A stretch of DNA of 64,000 nt from Alloactinosynnema sp. L-07 (GCF_900070365.1 NZ_LN850107.1:2852001-2916000); one strand, 5' to 3'. Shown: positions 30,598-39,137, counted from the stretch's first letter. Numbers and translations: made by a program. The notes: generated by a model from the letters alone, not told the origin.

Positions 30598-30982
30598 GCA
30601 CCTTGCCTACTCGAGCAGCGTTGGGCGTCGTTGGACAGGCCCTGGGCGACCAGGGCGAAGCGGTTGGCGCTGTCCAGCGCCACGAACACGACCAGGGTGG
30701 CCTGGCCGCGCGGGCGGCTCCCCGCCCGCGCGCCTGCGAGACCAGCCCCGCGTCGCAGTCTCAGCGCAGCTTGTAGCCGAGAACCTGCGACCCGATGACA
30801 TTCCGCCGATGCTACGGCGACCCCTACAACAACGAGGGGATTCGTCATCGCACCGCAGGCCGTCCTGCGTCAGCGGACGCGCAAGCCGGGTGCTGTGGGC
30901 GGGGGGACGACGGCAACACCAACAGCCACGCGCGGCGCAGCGGCACTTCTGTCCTGCTGATCGCTAGGGCCCGTCGCTTGGC
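30598..30982. other. Gene-free stretch after the biosynthetic operon
   Basis: These 385 bases show no convincing gene, terminator hairpin or tRNA. A minus-strand frame reading VVFVALDSANRFALVAQG looks protein-like but has no supported start and was not recognised. Confidence 0.4.
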
Positions 30983-31612
30983 TCAGGCCGAGCGGCGGGC
31001 CCGTTCCAGGCCGTCGAGGATCAGGTCGAGGCCGAAGTCGAACTCGTCGCCGAAGGCGTAGCCGGGTCGCAGCACGTGGTTGACGGTCAGTTCGGTCAGG
31101 TGTGGGTACTCCGCCGCGGGCAGGTGGGCCAGCACGTCCTGGGCCACCTGCGCGGGCTCGTCCGGCAGGCCCGCCTCCTGCAGCGCGAACCCGTAGAGGT
31201 AGCTGTCCAGCACGGCGAACGCGTGCGCGGTCAGCTCGATCGAGAAGCCCGCCGCCCGCAACGTCCCGATCACCGTGTCGTGGTGTCGCAACGTGGCAGG
31301 CCCAGGCGGCCGCGAGTCCATCAGCCCGGCCACCCACCGATGCGTCGCCAGCGCCGCGCGAACGGACCCGGCGCGCGAGCGCATCGCTGACTTCCATTCC
31401 CCTGTGGGCAAAGCGATCTCGCCGAAGATCATGTCGATCATGCCGTCGAGCAGGTCCTCCTTGTTGGCCACGTGGTTGTAGAGCGACATCGCCTCCACTC
31501 CGAGCTCCACGCCCAGCTTCCGCATCGTCAACGACGCGAGGCCGCCCGCGTCGGCCAGGGCGATGCCCGCGCGCAGGACGTGGTCTCGGGTGAGCTTGCC
31601 TCGATCGGACAC
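30983..31612 (-). CDS. TetR-family repressor
   Basis: A 209-residue TetR-type regulator. The N-terminal HTH ([19 protein letters not shown], then [20 protein letters not shown]) is followed by a helical ligand-binding domain of the TetR_C type. It is divergent from a DUF4386 membrane protein across 80 bases that contain a 35-bp double palindrome, so it almost certainly represses both genes. Ligand unknown. It marks the right boundary of the biosynthetic region and may or may not belong to it. Confidence 0.88.
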   Translation of the reverse strand: MSDRGKLTRDHVLRAGIALADAGGLASLTMRKLGVELGVEAMSLYNHVANKEDLLDGMIDMIFGEIALPTGEWKSAMRSRAGSVRAALATHRWVAGLMDSRPPGPATLRHHDTVIGTLRAAGFSIELTAHAFAVLDSYLYGFALQEAGLPDEPAQVAQDVLAHLPAAEYPHLTELTVNHVLRPGYAFGDEFDFGLDLILDGLERARRSA

Positions 31613-31627
31613 GAGCCTCCTTGACGG

Positions 31628-31662
31628 ACTTACGCCGTAAGTGTAGTACTTACGGCGTAAGT
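31628..31662. promoter_or_regulatory. TetR operator, paired inverted repeats
   Basis: ACTTACGCCGTAAGT (31628-31642) and ACTTACGGCGTAAGT (31648-31662) are exact reverse complements of each other, separated by GTAGT. Each is also nearly self-palindromic. Position between the divergent tetR and DUF4386 starts makes this the expected repressor operator, with room for two dimers. Confidence 0.88.
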
Positions 31663-31692
31663 CACGGTATCAGAATCCTTGAGGGGTCACCC

Positions 31693-32322
31693 ATGTCTCA
31701 TCGAAGAATCGCCGTTCTCGTCGGGCTGCTCTTCATCTCGTCGACAATCACCTTCAGCGTTGGCAGCGGCCTCCTCAAGGCGTACTTCTCCAGTCCGTCA
31801 CCCGACGGGGCAGACCTTCTGGTGGGCGTCCTGCTGGAGGTCTACACAGGACTCGCCGTGGCCGCGATCGGCGTGGCGCTGCGCCCCGTCCTCACGCCGT
31901 TCGGCGCGCGGCTGGCCACCGGATACCTCGGTTTGCGCCTAGCGGAGTGTACGGCCATCGTGGCGTTCGGCGCGTATTTCCTGATGAGCCACAACAACTT
32001 CCGCGACTACGACCTAATCGTCTACACCCTGGCAGCCGCGGGCGGCCTCGCCCTGTGCACGCTGCTGCTTCGCTCTGGCCTGACCCCTCGGTGGCTGTCG
32101 CTCGCAGGACTGGCGGGTTATGCGATCCTCCTGCTCGGCGTGGTCGTCGACCTGCTCGGCATCACCGATCTCGATTCCGACGCGGGCTTCGCGTTCTTCA
32201 TTCCAGGCGGACTGTTCGAACTCGCCTTTCCGCTGTTGCTGATCATCAAGGGCTTCACGCCACCGCCGGTCGAGAACGCTCGTTCCCACGTCGGATCGGC
32301 GGGCCGGGCGCCCCAGCGGTAG
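31693..32322 (+). CDS. DUF4386-family membrane protein
   Basis: A 209-residue protein with about six hydrophobic helices, starting MSHRRIAVLVGLLFISSTIT and matching the general form of DUF4386 proteins. Helices include AAIGVALRPVLTPFGARLA and SLAGLAGYAILLLGVVVDLL. ATG 31693 is chosen because TTGAGGGG lies six bases upstream. It is divergent from tetR and its promoter region holds the double operator, so expression is probably induced when the repressor binds its ligand. The biochemical role of DUF4386 proteins is not established. Confidence 0.8.
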   Translation: MSHRRIAVLVGLLFISSTITFSVGSGLLKAYFSSPSPDGADLLVGVLLEVYTGLAVAAIGVALRPVLTPFGARLATGYLGLRLAECTAIVAFGAYFLMSHNNFRDYDLIVYTLAAAGGLALCTLLLRSGLTPRWLSLAGLAGYAILLLGVVVDLLGITDLDSDAGFAFFIPGGLFELAFPLLLIIKGFTPPPVENARSHVGSAGRAPQR

Positions 32323-32722
32323 CGCACGCGCACTGTTTCCACCCTCGTGCACGTCGCCGTAGAACTCGCCGACGCCACCCGTCGAAACGGCCCGCCCAGC
32401 GGCTGCGGTGAAGTCGGGCGATGCCCTCCGGGCCGCCGTGGCGGTCCAGGGCGATGCCGACCACGCCCGCGGCGCGGCAGCCGACACCGATGTTGGCGCC
32501 GGGTGGCCAGATGCGCCGCACCCGCTCGGGGTCGCTGCCGCAGCGCTGCTGCCAGCCTGTGGGCGACCGGACACCGGCCCGACTACACCTCGGCCGCAGG
32601 CCGTCGACGGTGCGTTCACCGCCCTGACGTCGTCGACTTCTCCGGTGGCGGGCAGCACGCGTTGTCCACCGGGTCACCACCGCGACTTGGCCGCACACTC
32701 GCCCGTCCGCGCGCAGTGGGCG
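32323..32722. other. Gene-poor spacer
   Basis: About 400 bases between DUF4386 and the LuxR gene. The minus strand is open over much of it (for example ANIGVGCRAAGVVGIALDRH) and has coding-like composition, but I cannot place a start or family. It may be a decayed gene. Confidence 0.35.
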
Positions 32723-34366
32723 ATGGGCGACCACACTGGACCGGTGACGACGGTCGACGTGGTCGAACAGGCGCGCGCGTCCCTCGCCCAGCGCTCGTGG
32801 GGCGAGGCGTACCGACTGTTCGCGGCCGCGGACGCCACGAGCCCGCTTGATCTCGATGATCTCGAACGGTTCGGGTTGGCCGCGTACTTGTCCGGTCTCG
32901 ATGAGGAGTCCACGCTCGCGTGGTCGCGCGCTCACCGTGAAGCCATCCGGCGTGGGGAACCGCGGCGTGCCGCGCGCAACGCGGTGTCGATCGGGTCTGG
33001 CCTGTTGTTCCGCGGCGAGACCGCGCCGGCAGGCGGATGGTTCGCCCGCGCCGAGCGGGTGTTGGAGGGCTGCGGGGACTGTGCCGAACGCGCGTGGACG
33101 CGCGTCTGGGACGCGTTCGTGCGGATGTGGGGCGGCGACCCAGGGCGGGCGGAGTCCGTCTTCGCCGACGGCGTCGCGCTCGGACGGCGTTTCGACGACT
33201 CCGACCTGGTGACGATGTCGCTGCTCGGTCAGGGCATGTGTCGGATCATGGTGGGCGACGTCGCCGCGGGCGTGGTCCTGCTGGACGAGGTCATGGTCGG
33301 AGTCACCGCGGGCGAGGTGTCGCCGATGCACGCAGGCATCGCGTACTGCACGGTGATCGCGGGCTGTTCGGAGGTCTTCGACCTGCGGCGGGCCAGGCAG
33401 TGGACGGCCGCGCTCGCCCGCTGGTGCGACGACCAGCCCGACCTTGTCCCCTACCGAGGGAACTGCCTTGTCCATCGATGCGAACTCATGCAGCTGGCGG
33501 GCGCGTGGTCCGATGCGATGGCGGTCGCCCGGCAGGCGTGCGATCACCTGTCCGGCCCGGTCACCTGGGACACGCTCGGTTCGGCCTACTACCAGGTCGG
33601 CGAGCTGCAGCGATTGCGTGGCGAGTTCACCGAGGCCGAGGAGAGCTACCGCAGGGCCGGTGAGTCCGGCCGACGCCCCGAACCCGGCCTGGCGCTGCTG
33701 CGGCTGGCCCAGGGGCGTGTCGACCTCGCGGCGGGTGTCCTGCGCCGCGCGGTGAACGAGACGCTGGAGCCGCCCGCGCGGTCGCGGATCCTCCCCGCCT
33801 ACGTCGAGACGATGATCGCCTCGGGTGACGTGGTGTCGGCCCGGGCGGGCGCCGAGGAACTCGGCCGGATCGCGGAGATCCTGAACGCGCCCTATCTGCG
33901 GGCGAGGGCCTCCTCGGCGGAGGGAGCGGTGTCGCTCGCCGAGGGCGACCCCCGATCAGCCCTGCGGGCACTGCGCGTGGCCTGCGTCGCGTGGCGTGAC
34001 CTGGACGCCCCCTACGAGACCGCGCGCGTCCAGGTCATGATCGGCCTCGCGTGCGGCGAACTCGGCGACCCGGAGACCTCCGCGCTGGAGATCGGCGGCG
34101 CGCGCAAGGTCTTCGAGCTGCTGGGCGCGGCGCCGGACATCGAGCGGCTCGACGGCCTCTTGGGTAGGCGGTCCGGCAGGTTGACCGGGCGCGAGGTGCA
34201 GGTGCTGCGGGCGCTCGCGTCCGGCAAGACCAACCGCGCGATCGCGAGCGAGCTCGGGTTGTCCGAGAAGACCGTCGCCCGACACGTCAGCAACACCTTC
34301 GCCAAACTCGGCGTGCCCTCGCGCGCGGCGGCCACCGCCTACGCCTATGAGAACGGCCTGATCTAG
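32723..34366 (+). CDS. LuxR-family regulator with a TPR-like sensor region
   Basis: A 547-residue regulator. A long helical repeat region (for example QRSWGEAYRLFAAADATSPL and EFTEAEESYRRAGESG) precedes a C-terminal LuxR HTH (LTGREVQVLRALASGKTNRA, then IASELGLSEKTVARHV). No P-loop is present, so it is not a full LAL protein. ATG 32723 is chosen; GTG 32744 is equally possible and neither has a strong ribosome site. A SAM-dependent methyltransferase gene follows 122 bases downstream in the same direction; regulators of this form often pair with such genes in actinomycetes. Targets are unknown. Confidence 0.85.
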   Translation: MGDHTGPVTTVDVVEQARASLAQRSWGEAYRLFAAADATSPLDLDDLERFGLAAYLSGLDEESTLAWSRAHREAIRRGEPRRAARNAVSIGSGLLFRGETAPAGGWFARAERVLEGCGDCAERAWTRVWDAFVRMWGGDPGRAESVFADGVALGRRFDDSDLVTMSLLGQGMCRIMVGDVAAGVVLLDEVMVGVTAGEVSPMHAGIAYCTVIAGCSEVFDLRRARQWTAALARWCDDQPDLVPYRGNCLVHRCELMQLAGAWSDAMAVARQACDHLSGPVTWDTLGSAYYQVGELQRLRGEFTEAEESYRRAGESGRRPEPGLALLRLAQGRVDLAAGVLRRAVNETLEPPARSRILPAYVETMIASGDVVSARAGAEELGRIAEILNAPYLRARASSAEGAVSLAEGDPRSALRALRVACVAWRDLDAPYETARVQVMIGLACGELGDPETSALEIGGARKVFELLGAAPDIERLDGLLGRRSGRLTGREVQVLRALASGKTNRAIASELGLSEKTVARHVSNTFAKLGVPSRAAATAYAYENGLI

Positions 34367-34488
34367 GCGCGAGTAGACAGAACTGCCCATGCCCGCGGGC
34401 GGTGTCGTGGATCGTCTGCCCGATGTCGCCGGGCCGCCACCTGCCTAGCGTTCTGTTCCTCTGAGACTTCGTGGGACAGGAGCAGGCC

Positions 34489-35334
34489 ATGACACACCAA
34501 CAGACAGCGCACACCGCGCCTGTCGAGGCGTGGGACGCGATCGCGGCGCGCTACGACGAGCACGTCGCACCAGGCGAGGCCGACCTGGCCGCGGCCGGGC
34601 TTCGGTTGGCGAAACTGCGGCCGGGTGAGACCTTCCTCGACGTCGCCGCGGGGACCGGCGGCCTGAGCCTCCCGGCGGCACGCCTCGGCGCGAAGACCCT
34701 GGCGACCGACTGGTCGCCGGAGATGATCGAGCGGTTCACCGCACGCGTGGCCGCCGAAGGGCTCGACGCCGAAGGCCGGGTGATGGACTGCCACGAACTC
34801 GACCTACCCGACGACAGCTACGACGTCACCGGCTCACAGTTCGGTGTCATGCTCGTCGCTGACCAGCCCCGGGCGCTGCGCGAGATGGTGCGCGTGACGA
34901 AGCCGGGCGGGCGCGTGCTCCTCATCGCCTACGGCGACCCCGCGGAATTCGAGGCGCTGCACTTCTTCGTCAGCGCGGTGCAGGCGGTGGTCCCGGAGTT
35001 CGAGGGCCCGTCGGAGGACGAACCGCTGCTCGAGTTCCAGGTCGCCGACCCCGACGTCCTGCGGCGGCGGCTGATCGACGCGGGCCTCACCGCGGTCACG
35101 GTCGACACCAGCCACCAAGAGCGCGTCGCGGTGCGGACCGGGCAGCAGCTGTGGGACTGGACCCTCAGCGGCAACCCGATCCCCGGCACGCTCGTCGCCG
35201 ACCTCACCGACCGACAACGCGACGACATCACCCGGGTGCTCGACGGCATGGTCCGCGAACGCTCGGACGGCAACGGGCCCGCCGTGCTGACAGCACCGCT
35301 CAATATCGGCGTCGGCACGAAACCAGGCGCGTGA
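34489..35334 (+). CDS. Class I SAM-dependent methyltransferase
   Basis: A 281-residue methyltransferase with motif I FLDVAAGTGGLSLPAARLG, motif II acidic region ATDWSPEMIE and the post-I segment MVRVTKPGGRVLLIAYG, typical of UbiE/Coq5-like enzymes. ATG 34489 has GGAG about 9 bases upstream; a GTG at 34471 in frame is the alternative. The substrate cannot be read from sequence. It is the likely target of the LuxR regulator just upstream. Confidence 0.85.
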   Translation: MTHQQTAHTAPVEAWDAIAARYDEHVAPGEADLAAAGLRLAKLRPGETFLDVAAGTGGLSLPAARLGAKTLATDWSPEMIERFTARVAAEGLDAEGRVMDCHELDLPDDSYDVTGSQFGVMLVADQPRALREMVRVTKPGGRVLLIAYGDPAEFEALHFFVSAVQAVVPEFEGPSEDEPLLEFQVADPDVLRRRLIDAGLTAVTVDTSHQERVAVRTGQQLWDWTLSGNPIPGTLVADLTDRQRDDITRVLDGMVRERSDGNGPAVLTAPLNIGVGTKPGA

Positions 35335-35458
35335 TCAGCCCGATCGCCTTGCGCTCCCGTTCACGCCACCAGGACGGGCAGGCGTCTCGCACGATAGATC
35401 GGGCGATTCACCGGGCCGCGCTCACGCGGGAATCGTGGCCAAGGATGCGGTAGCCGCC

Positions 35459-35758
35459 TTAGGGCAGGTGTCGGTCGATGCGGCGCAGCAGGGCGCCGAG
35501 GACTCCGCGCTCGTGCCAGCCGCGGCGGATCACGCCTGCCCGGACCGCGTCGATCCCCGCGCGGAGCCGTGGCCCGAGGCCGGAGCGGTGTTCGTCTTCG
35601 CGGTGGCGGGCTCTGCGGTGCAGCCAGCGCGCGCAGTCGAGACAGACGGCGACCTCGGGATGGGCGCCGAGGCGGACCAAACGTGCCTCGGGGTGGTCCT
35701 TGCCGCAGCACCAGCACTTCGGCGCCGAGGTGGTGTCATCTTCGCGTTGGACGGTCAT
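35459..35758 (-). CDS. Small protein with a cysteine-rich zinc-binding motif
   Basis: A 99-residue protein starting at ATG 35758. The N-terminal third has KCWCCGKDHPEARL and, after 14 residues, VAVCLDCARWLHRRAR, giving a CxCC...CxxC arrangement suited to one zinc ion. The C-terminal part is basic and helical. It is divergent from the mercury genes, whose promoter is about 70 bases away. It is not recognised as a named family; a DNA-binding or thiol-metal role is possible, and its position beside a mercury operon may be relevant. Confidence 0.65.
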   Translation of the reverse strand: MTVQREDDTTSAPKCWCCGKDHPEARLVRLGAHPEVAVCLDCARWLHRRARHREDEHRSGLGPRLRAGIDAVRAGVIRRGWHERGVLGALLRRIDRHLP

Positions 35759-35825
35759 CGTTTACCTCCCAGGGCGTCTTTGCCCAGTATTCGCCTGCCA
35801 TGGCGGCGTGCCCGAGGGTGCGGAC

Positions 35826-35856
35826 TTGACCCTGTAGGTGGGTACGGGGTTGAGGA
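35826..35856 (+). promoter_or_regulatory. Near-canonical MerR-type mer promoter/operator
   Basis: TTGACC (35826-35831), a 19-base spacer and TGAGGA (35851-35856) form a promoter with the over-long spacer typical of MerR control. The spacer holds CTGTAGGTGGGTACGG, matching the Tn501/Tn21 mer dyad CCGTAC-N4-GTACGG in all but two arm positions. The start of the MerR fragment lies 11 bases beyond the -10. Confidence 0.8.
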
Positions 35857-35866
35857 TGGGTCGCGA

Positions 35867-36013
35867 ATGGACGAACTGGATCGGCGGATCACCGACCTGC
35901 GGCGGATGCGCGACTCGCTCGCCGACTTGGCGGCGACGTGTGATCTCCCGCGCGCCGACCGACGGTGTCCGCTGGGGCGTAGCCTGCGTGAGGATGGAGA
36001 GGACGCGGTATGA
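35867..36013 (+). CDS. MerR C-terminal mercury-binding fragment without the DNA-binding domain
   Basis: A 48-residue ORF starting MDELDRRITDLRRMRDSLAD, then LAATCDLPRADRRCPLGRSL. It aligns with the dimerisation helix and metal loop of MerR (Tn21 MerR has SELVCACHARRGNVSCPL), including the cysteine pair spaced by eight residues and the CPL that follows (C117 and C126 of Tn501 MerR). The winged-helix domain and the helix carrying the third ligand C82 are absent upstream. The promoter and operator lie directly before the ATG, so the fragment is expressed as such. The stop overlaps merB (ATGA). It could be a mercury buffer or a dominant partner of a full MerR encoded elsewhere, or simply a relic kept for merB coupling. 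The composition stays coding-like. Confidence 0.7.
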   Translation: MDELDRRITDLRRMRDSLADLAATCDLPRADRRCPLGRSLREDGEDAV

Positions 36014-36924
36014 GGGTGGAGATTCTGCACGTGCCGGACTGCCCGAGCGTGCGGGTGCTGCGTGAGCGGCTCGACGTAGCCATGGCGGGTGTCGTCGTGG
36101 AGGTAGTCCTGCGGGTGGTGCGAGACGCGGAGACCGCGGCGGCTGTGGGGATGACCGGCTCCCCCACCCTCCTGGTGGACGGTGTCGACCCATTCGCCGA
36201 GCCCGGGGTCGCGCCCAGCATGTCGTGCAGGCTCTACCGCCACGCGGACGGTCACCTCGACGGAGCACCCTCGGTAGCCCGGCTCAGCGAGGTCCTCGGA
36301 CCCAAGCGCGCGTCGGCGGCGTTGCGGGACTGGCGGGCTCGGGCCGCACCCGCCGAACGCGCGGCGCACGAGGCGATCCTGCGGTCCTTCGCCGCGACCG
36401 GAGCCCCGCCCGCCACGGTGGACCAGGTGGTGGCCTCCTTCGCCCAGACCGGTGACCAGGTGCTCGCCCGGCTGCACGACGCCGACGTCATCCGGCTCGA
36501 CGCGGCCGGACGTGTCCAGGTCGCCTACCCGTTCTCCACGGCCCCCACCCCGCACCGAGTCCGGCTCACGGGCGGAACCGAGGCGTACGCGATGTGCGCC
36601 ATCGACGCGCTGGGGATGCCCGCCATGCTCGGTGTGGACGCGGTGATCACCAGCACCGACCCGACCAACGGCCAGCCGATCACCGTCACCATCGCCGCCG
36701 GGCGGTCCCGGTGGGACCCGACGAGCGCGGTGGTCTTCGTCGGCGCCCGCCCCGGCGGCGGCGCGTCCGCGCAGACCTGCTGCGACGTCCTCAACATGTT
36801 CACCGATCGGGCGAGCGCGGAGACATGGTCACGAGCCCACCCCAACCTTCACGGCGAAATCCTCGACAGCGCCGACGCCGAAACGCTGGGTCGGCGGATC
36901 TTCGGTGGACTCCTGGCACGCTAG
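36010..36924 (+). CDS. merB: Alkylmercury lyase with an N-terminal thioredoxin-like domain
   Basis: A 304-residue organomercurial lyase, which cleaves the carbon-mercury bond. The C-terminal part contains both catalytic regions: YAMCAIDALGMPAM, equivalent to Cys96 and Asp99 of the R831b enzyme, and SAQTCCDVLNMF, equivalent to Cys159. FVGARPGGGA and the closing LGRRIFGGLL also fit MerB. The first 80 residues form a separate thioredoxin-like domain (VEILHVPDCPSVRVLRERLD, then GMTGSPTLLVDGVDPFA), common in actinobacterial MerB and possibly delivering or receiving Hg. It overlaps the MerR fragment by ATGA and is under the mer-type promoter. No merA reductase or merT/P transport genes are in view, so released Hg(II) must be handled by genes elsewhere. 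Confidence 0.92.
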   Translation: MRVEILHVPDCPSVRVLRERLDVAMAGVVVEVVLRVVRDAETAAAVGMTGSPTLLVDGVDPFAEPGVAPSMSCRLYRHADGHLDGAPSVARLSEVLGPKRASAALRDWRARAAPAERAAHEAILRSFAATGAPPATVDQVVASFAQTGDQVLARLHDADVIRLDAAGRVQVAYPFSTAPTPHRVRLTGGTEAYAMCAIDALGMPAMLGVDAVITSTDPTNGQPITVTIAAGRSRWDPTSAVVFVGARPGGGASAQTCCDVLNMFTDRASAETWSRAHPNLHGEILDSADAETLGRRIFGGLLAR

Positions 36925-36925
36925 G

Positions 36926-38065
36926 TCAGCTCGCGGCGGCGGTGAGCTGGGTTGCCGCGTGCTGGATGTCCTCGGCCGTGGTCGATCGGCCCAACGTCAA
37001 CCGGAGGGCGGCGAGAGCTCGACCTGGGGGGTGCCCCATCGCCGTCAGGACCGCCGATGGGCGGGTTTCGCCTTCGTGGCAGGCCGATCCGGTGGAGGCG
37101 GCGATGCCGGGCACGGCGGCCAGGAGCGCTGCGCCGAGGGTGCCGTCGATGCTGAGGTTGAGGGTATTGGGCAGCCGGTGGGTGGGATGTCCGTTGAGGT
37201 GCACCCGCCCCGGCAGGTTCTCGTCCAGCAGTGTGTGCAGCAGGTCTCGTAGGTGCTGGAGTCGTTGTGGGGCGCTGTGATCGTCCATGGCCAGTCGGGC
37301 GGCCGCGCCAAGGGCGACGATGAGTGCGACGTTCTCGGTGCCGCCGCGCCGACCGCTCTCCTGCCCGCCGCCGTAAATGGTTGGTTCGAGGTCGAGTCCT
37401 TGTCGGACGTAGAGGGCGCCGACGCCCTTGGGGGCGTACATCTTGTGTCCGGCGATGGTGAGCAGGTCGACGCCGAGGTCGCGCACCGAAAGGTCGAGTT
37501 TGGCCGCGGACTGGGCCGCGTCGGTGTGAAACAGCGCGCCGCGGGTGTGGGTGAGGGCGGCGAGCTCCCGGATGGGTTGGACGGTGCCGGTCTCATTGTT
37601 GGCGTGCATGATCGACACCAGCACGGTCCGGTCGGTGAGCGCGGCGGCCAGGGCGGCGGGGTCGACCAGCCCGTGTCCGTTGACGGGCAGTTCGGTCACC
37701 CGGAAGCCGTGCAGCCTGCGCAGCGCGTCGCAGGCGGCGATGACGGCGGGGTGTTCGGTGAGCTGGGTGATGACGTGGTCGCCGCGCTCGCGTGCGGCGA
37801 GCGCGGCGCCGCGGATGGCGAGGGTGTCGCTTTCCGAGCCGCTGCCGCTGAACACGACCTCGCCGGGCGCGCAGCCCAGGAACTCTGCGACCGACGCGCG
37901 GGCGGTGTCGACGGCGCGGCGGGCGCGGTGGCCGTAGGTGTGGCCGCTGGAGGGGTTGCCGAAGTGTTCGGTCAGGTACGGCAGGCACGCGGCGGTGACC
38001 CGCGGGTCGACCGGGGTGGTCGCGTTGTGGTCGAGGTAGACCGGTGGTCCTGTCGGGACGGTCAT
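36926..38065 (-). CDS. Cysteine desulfurase (NifS/IscS-like)
   Basis: A 379-residue PLP enzyme that converts cysteine to alanine and a protein persulfide. The N-terminus VYLDHNATTPVDPRV, the PLP-lysine site TIAGHKMYAPKGVGALY and the active-site cysteine loop STGSACHEGETRPS are intact. ATG 38065 is chosen since homology begins a few residues later; it overlaps the stop of the truncated methyltransferase upstream. It faces merB tail to tail, with 1 base between stops. No iscU or sufE partner is beside it, but a radical SAM protein with a TusA-like domain lies 1.1 kb away, so it may provide sulfur for that operon. Confidence 0.9.
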   Translation of the reverse strand: MTVPTGPPVYLDHNATTPVDPRVTAACLPYLTEHFGNPSSGHTYGHRARRAVDTARASVAEFLGCAPGEVVFSGSGSESDTLAIRGAALAARERGDHVITQLTEHPAVIAACDALRRLHGFRVTELPVNGHGLVDPAALAAALTDRTVLVSIMHANNETGTVQPIRELAALTHTRGALFHTDAAQSAAKLDLSVRDLGVDLLTIAGHKMYAPKGVGALYVRQGLDLEPTIYGGGQESGRRGGTENVALIVALGAAARLAMDDHSAPQRLQHLRDLLHTLLDENLPGRVHLNGHPTHRLPNTLNLSIDGTLGAALLAAVPGIAASTGSACHEGETRPSAVLTAMGHPPGRALAALRLTLGRSTTAEDIQHAATQLTAAAS

Positions 38066-38235
38066 GACGAGCGCTCCGGGGTGCGAGTTTCGTACATGCC
38101 CACCGCGACGAGCCCATTGCCCCCGCCGATCTCGAGGAGCGTGCCGGTCAGACCGTCGAGCAGCCTGGCGCGGTGCTCGCCCATGCCGCCGCGCTCCATG
38201 GCCTGGCACAGCCACGGATAGATCCGTGCGAACAT
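38062..38235 (-). pseudogene. Truncated SAM methyltransferase (N-terminal part only)
   Basis: The minus-strand frame reads MFARIYPWLCQAMERGGMGE, then LLDGLTGTLLEIGGGNGL, which is the N-terminus and motif I of a class I methyltransferase. After GGGNG the homology stops and the frame ends with VAVGMYETRTPERSS. Only about 57 residues remain of the usual 200 or so. It joins the P450 remnant upstream and the desulfurase downstream with overlaps, so the operon layout has survived while this gene lost its core. An inactive product is expected. Confidence 0.65.
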
Positions 38236-38246
38236 CGACACGGCGA

Positions 38247-38520
38247 TCACCACCTCACCGGAAGCTCGACCAGTCCCCCGGTCAGGACATCACGCCAGAT
38301 CACCCGGTCCTCCACGGGTACAGCCAACCTCATGTCCGGGAATTGTGGAACCAGCTGAGAGACACCGCCGCCAACTCGACGCGCGCCAGCGGAGCCCCGA
38401 CGCGGTAGCGGGCGCCGTGCCCGAAGCTCAGGTGCCCCGCGCCCCGCCGGGTGACATCCACGCGGTCCGGGTCGGGGAACACCGCCGGGTCGTGGTTGGC
38501 GGCGCCGTTGTCCATGATCT
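38247..38520 (-). pseudogene. Cytochrome P450 C-terminal fragment lacking the heme cysteine
   Basis: The minus strand carries the end of an actinobacterial P450: AANHDPAVFPDPDRVDV, then the heme region FGHGARYRVGAPLARVEL. The heme-ligating cysteine expected in GxHxCxG is arginine (codon CGC for TGC). The homology then moves to the next frame (VSQLVPQFPDMRLAVPVED) through to LVELPVRW and a stop at 38247, so there is also a frameshift. The upstream part is missing where the IS5-type remnant begins at about 38520-38540. Truncation, frameshift and loss of the heme ligand together make this a clear pseudogene. Confidence 0.8.
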
Positions 38521-38538
38521 CCGCTTGCGCGGCCAGAC

Positions 38539-39137
38539 CACACGTGCCGGCGTCGGCTGCGGGACTGGCACGAGGCGCGGGTGTGGCAGCGGCTGCACGA
38601 AGTGCTGCTGGCTGAGTTGCACGCCGCCGGTTTGCTCGACTGGTCGCGCGCGGCGGTCGACGGTTCGCACATTCGGGCGTTAAGGGGCCGAAAACCGGTC
38701 CGAGCCCGGTCGATCGAGCACGGACCGGATCCAAACATCATGTGATCACCGACGGGACCGGCATCCCGTTGGCGACCATCCTGACCGGCGGCAACCGCGA
38801 TGACGTCACTCGGTTGATGCCGCTGATCGAGGCCGTCCCGCCGGTGCGTGGTCGGCGTGGACGACCCCGGCAACGGCCAGAGCGGATCCACGTCGACCGC
38901 GCATACGACGACAACAAGTACCGCAAACTGGTCCGCGCCAAGGGCATCGAGCCCGTCATCGCCCGCCGCGGCGTCGACCACGGCGTGTACCGCTGGGTCG
39001 TCGAAGGCGCGTTCGCCCTGCTGCACTGGTTCCGCCGACTCCGCATTCGCTGGGAAGTCCGCGACGACATCCACGAAGCCTTCCTCAGCATCGGCTGCAG
39101 CATCATCGCCTGGCGCCGACTCAAGACCCACTCATAG
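38539..39137 (+). mobile_element. IS5-family transposase remnant with a -1 frame change
   Basis: From about 38545 a frame reads CRRRLRDWHEARVWQRLHEV and AAVDGSHIRALRG, the catalytic-aspartate region of IS5-type transposases. At 38678-38692 homology moves to the -1 frame (PKTGPSPVDRARTGSKHHVI), which continues with TILTGGNRDDVTRL and HVDRAYDDNKYRKL and ends in WVVEGAFALLHWFRRLRIRW at a stop at 39137. The first 80 or so residues are missing, replaced by P450 sequence. The switch lies at AGGGGCCGAAAACC, so programmed -1 shifting as in two-frame IS5 members is possible; given the truncation, simple decay is equally likely. Confidence 0.8.

Noticed and set aside
30598..30982. Thioesterase gene after the assembly line
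   Set aside because: No GxSxG-containing frame or other release enzyme could be found in this stretch.
32408..32722. N-terminal extension of the LuxR regulator to 32408
   Set aside because: The extra 105 residues have low-complexity composition and no domain; homology starts after ATG 32723.
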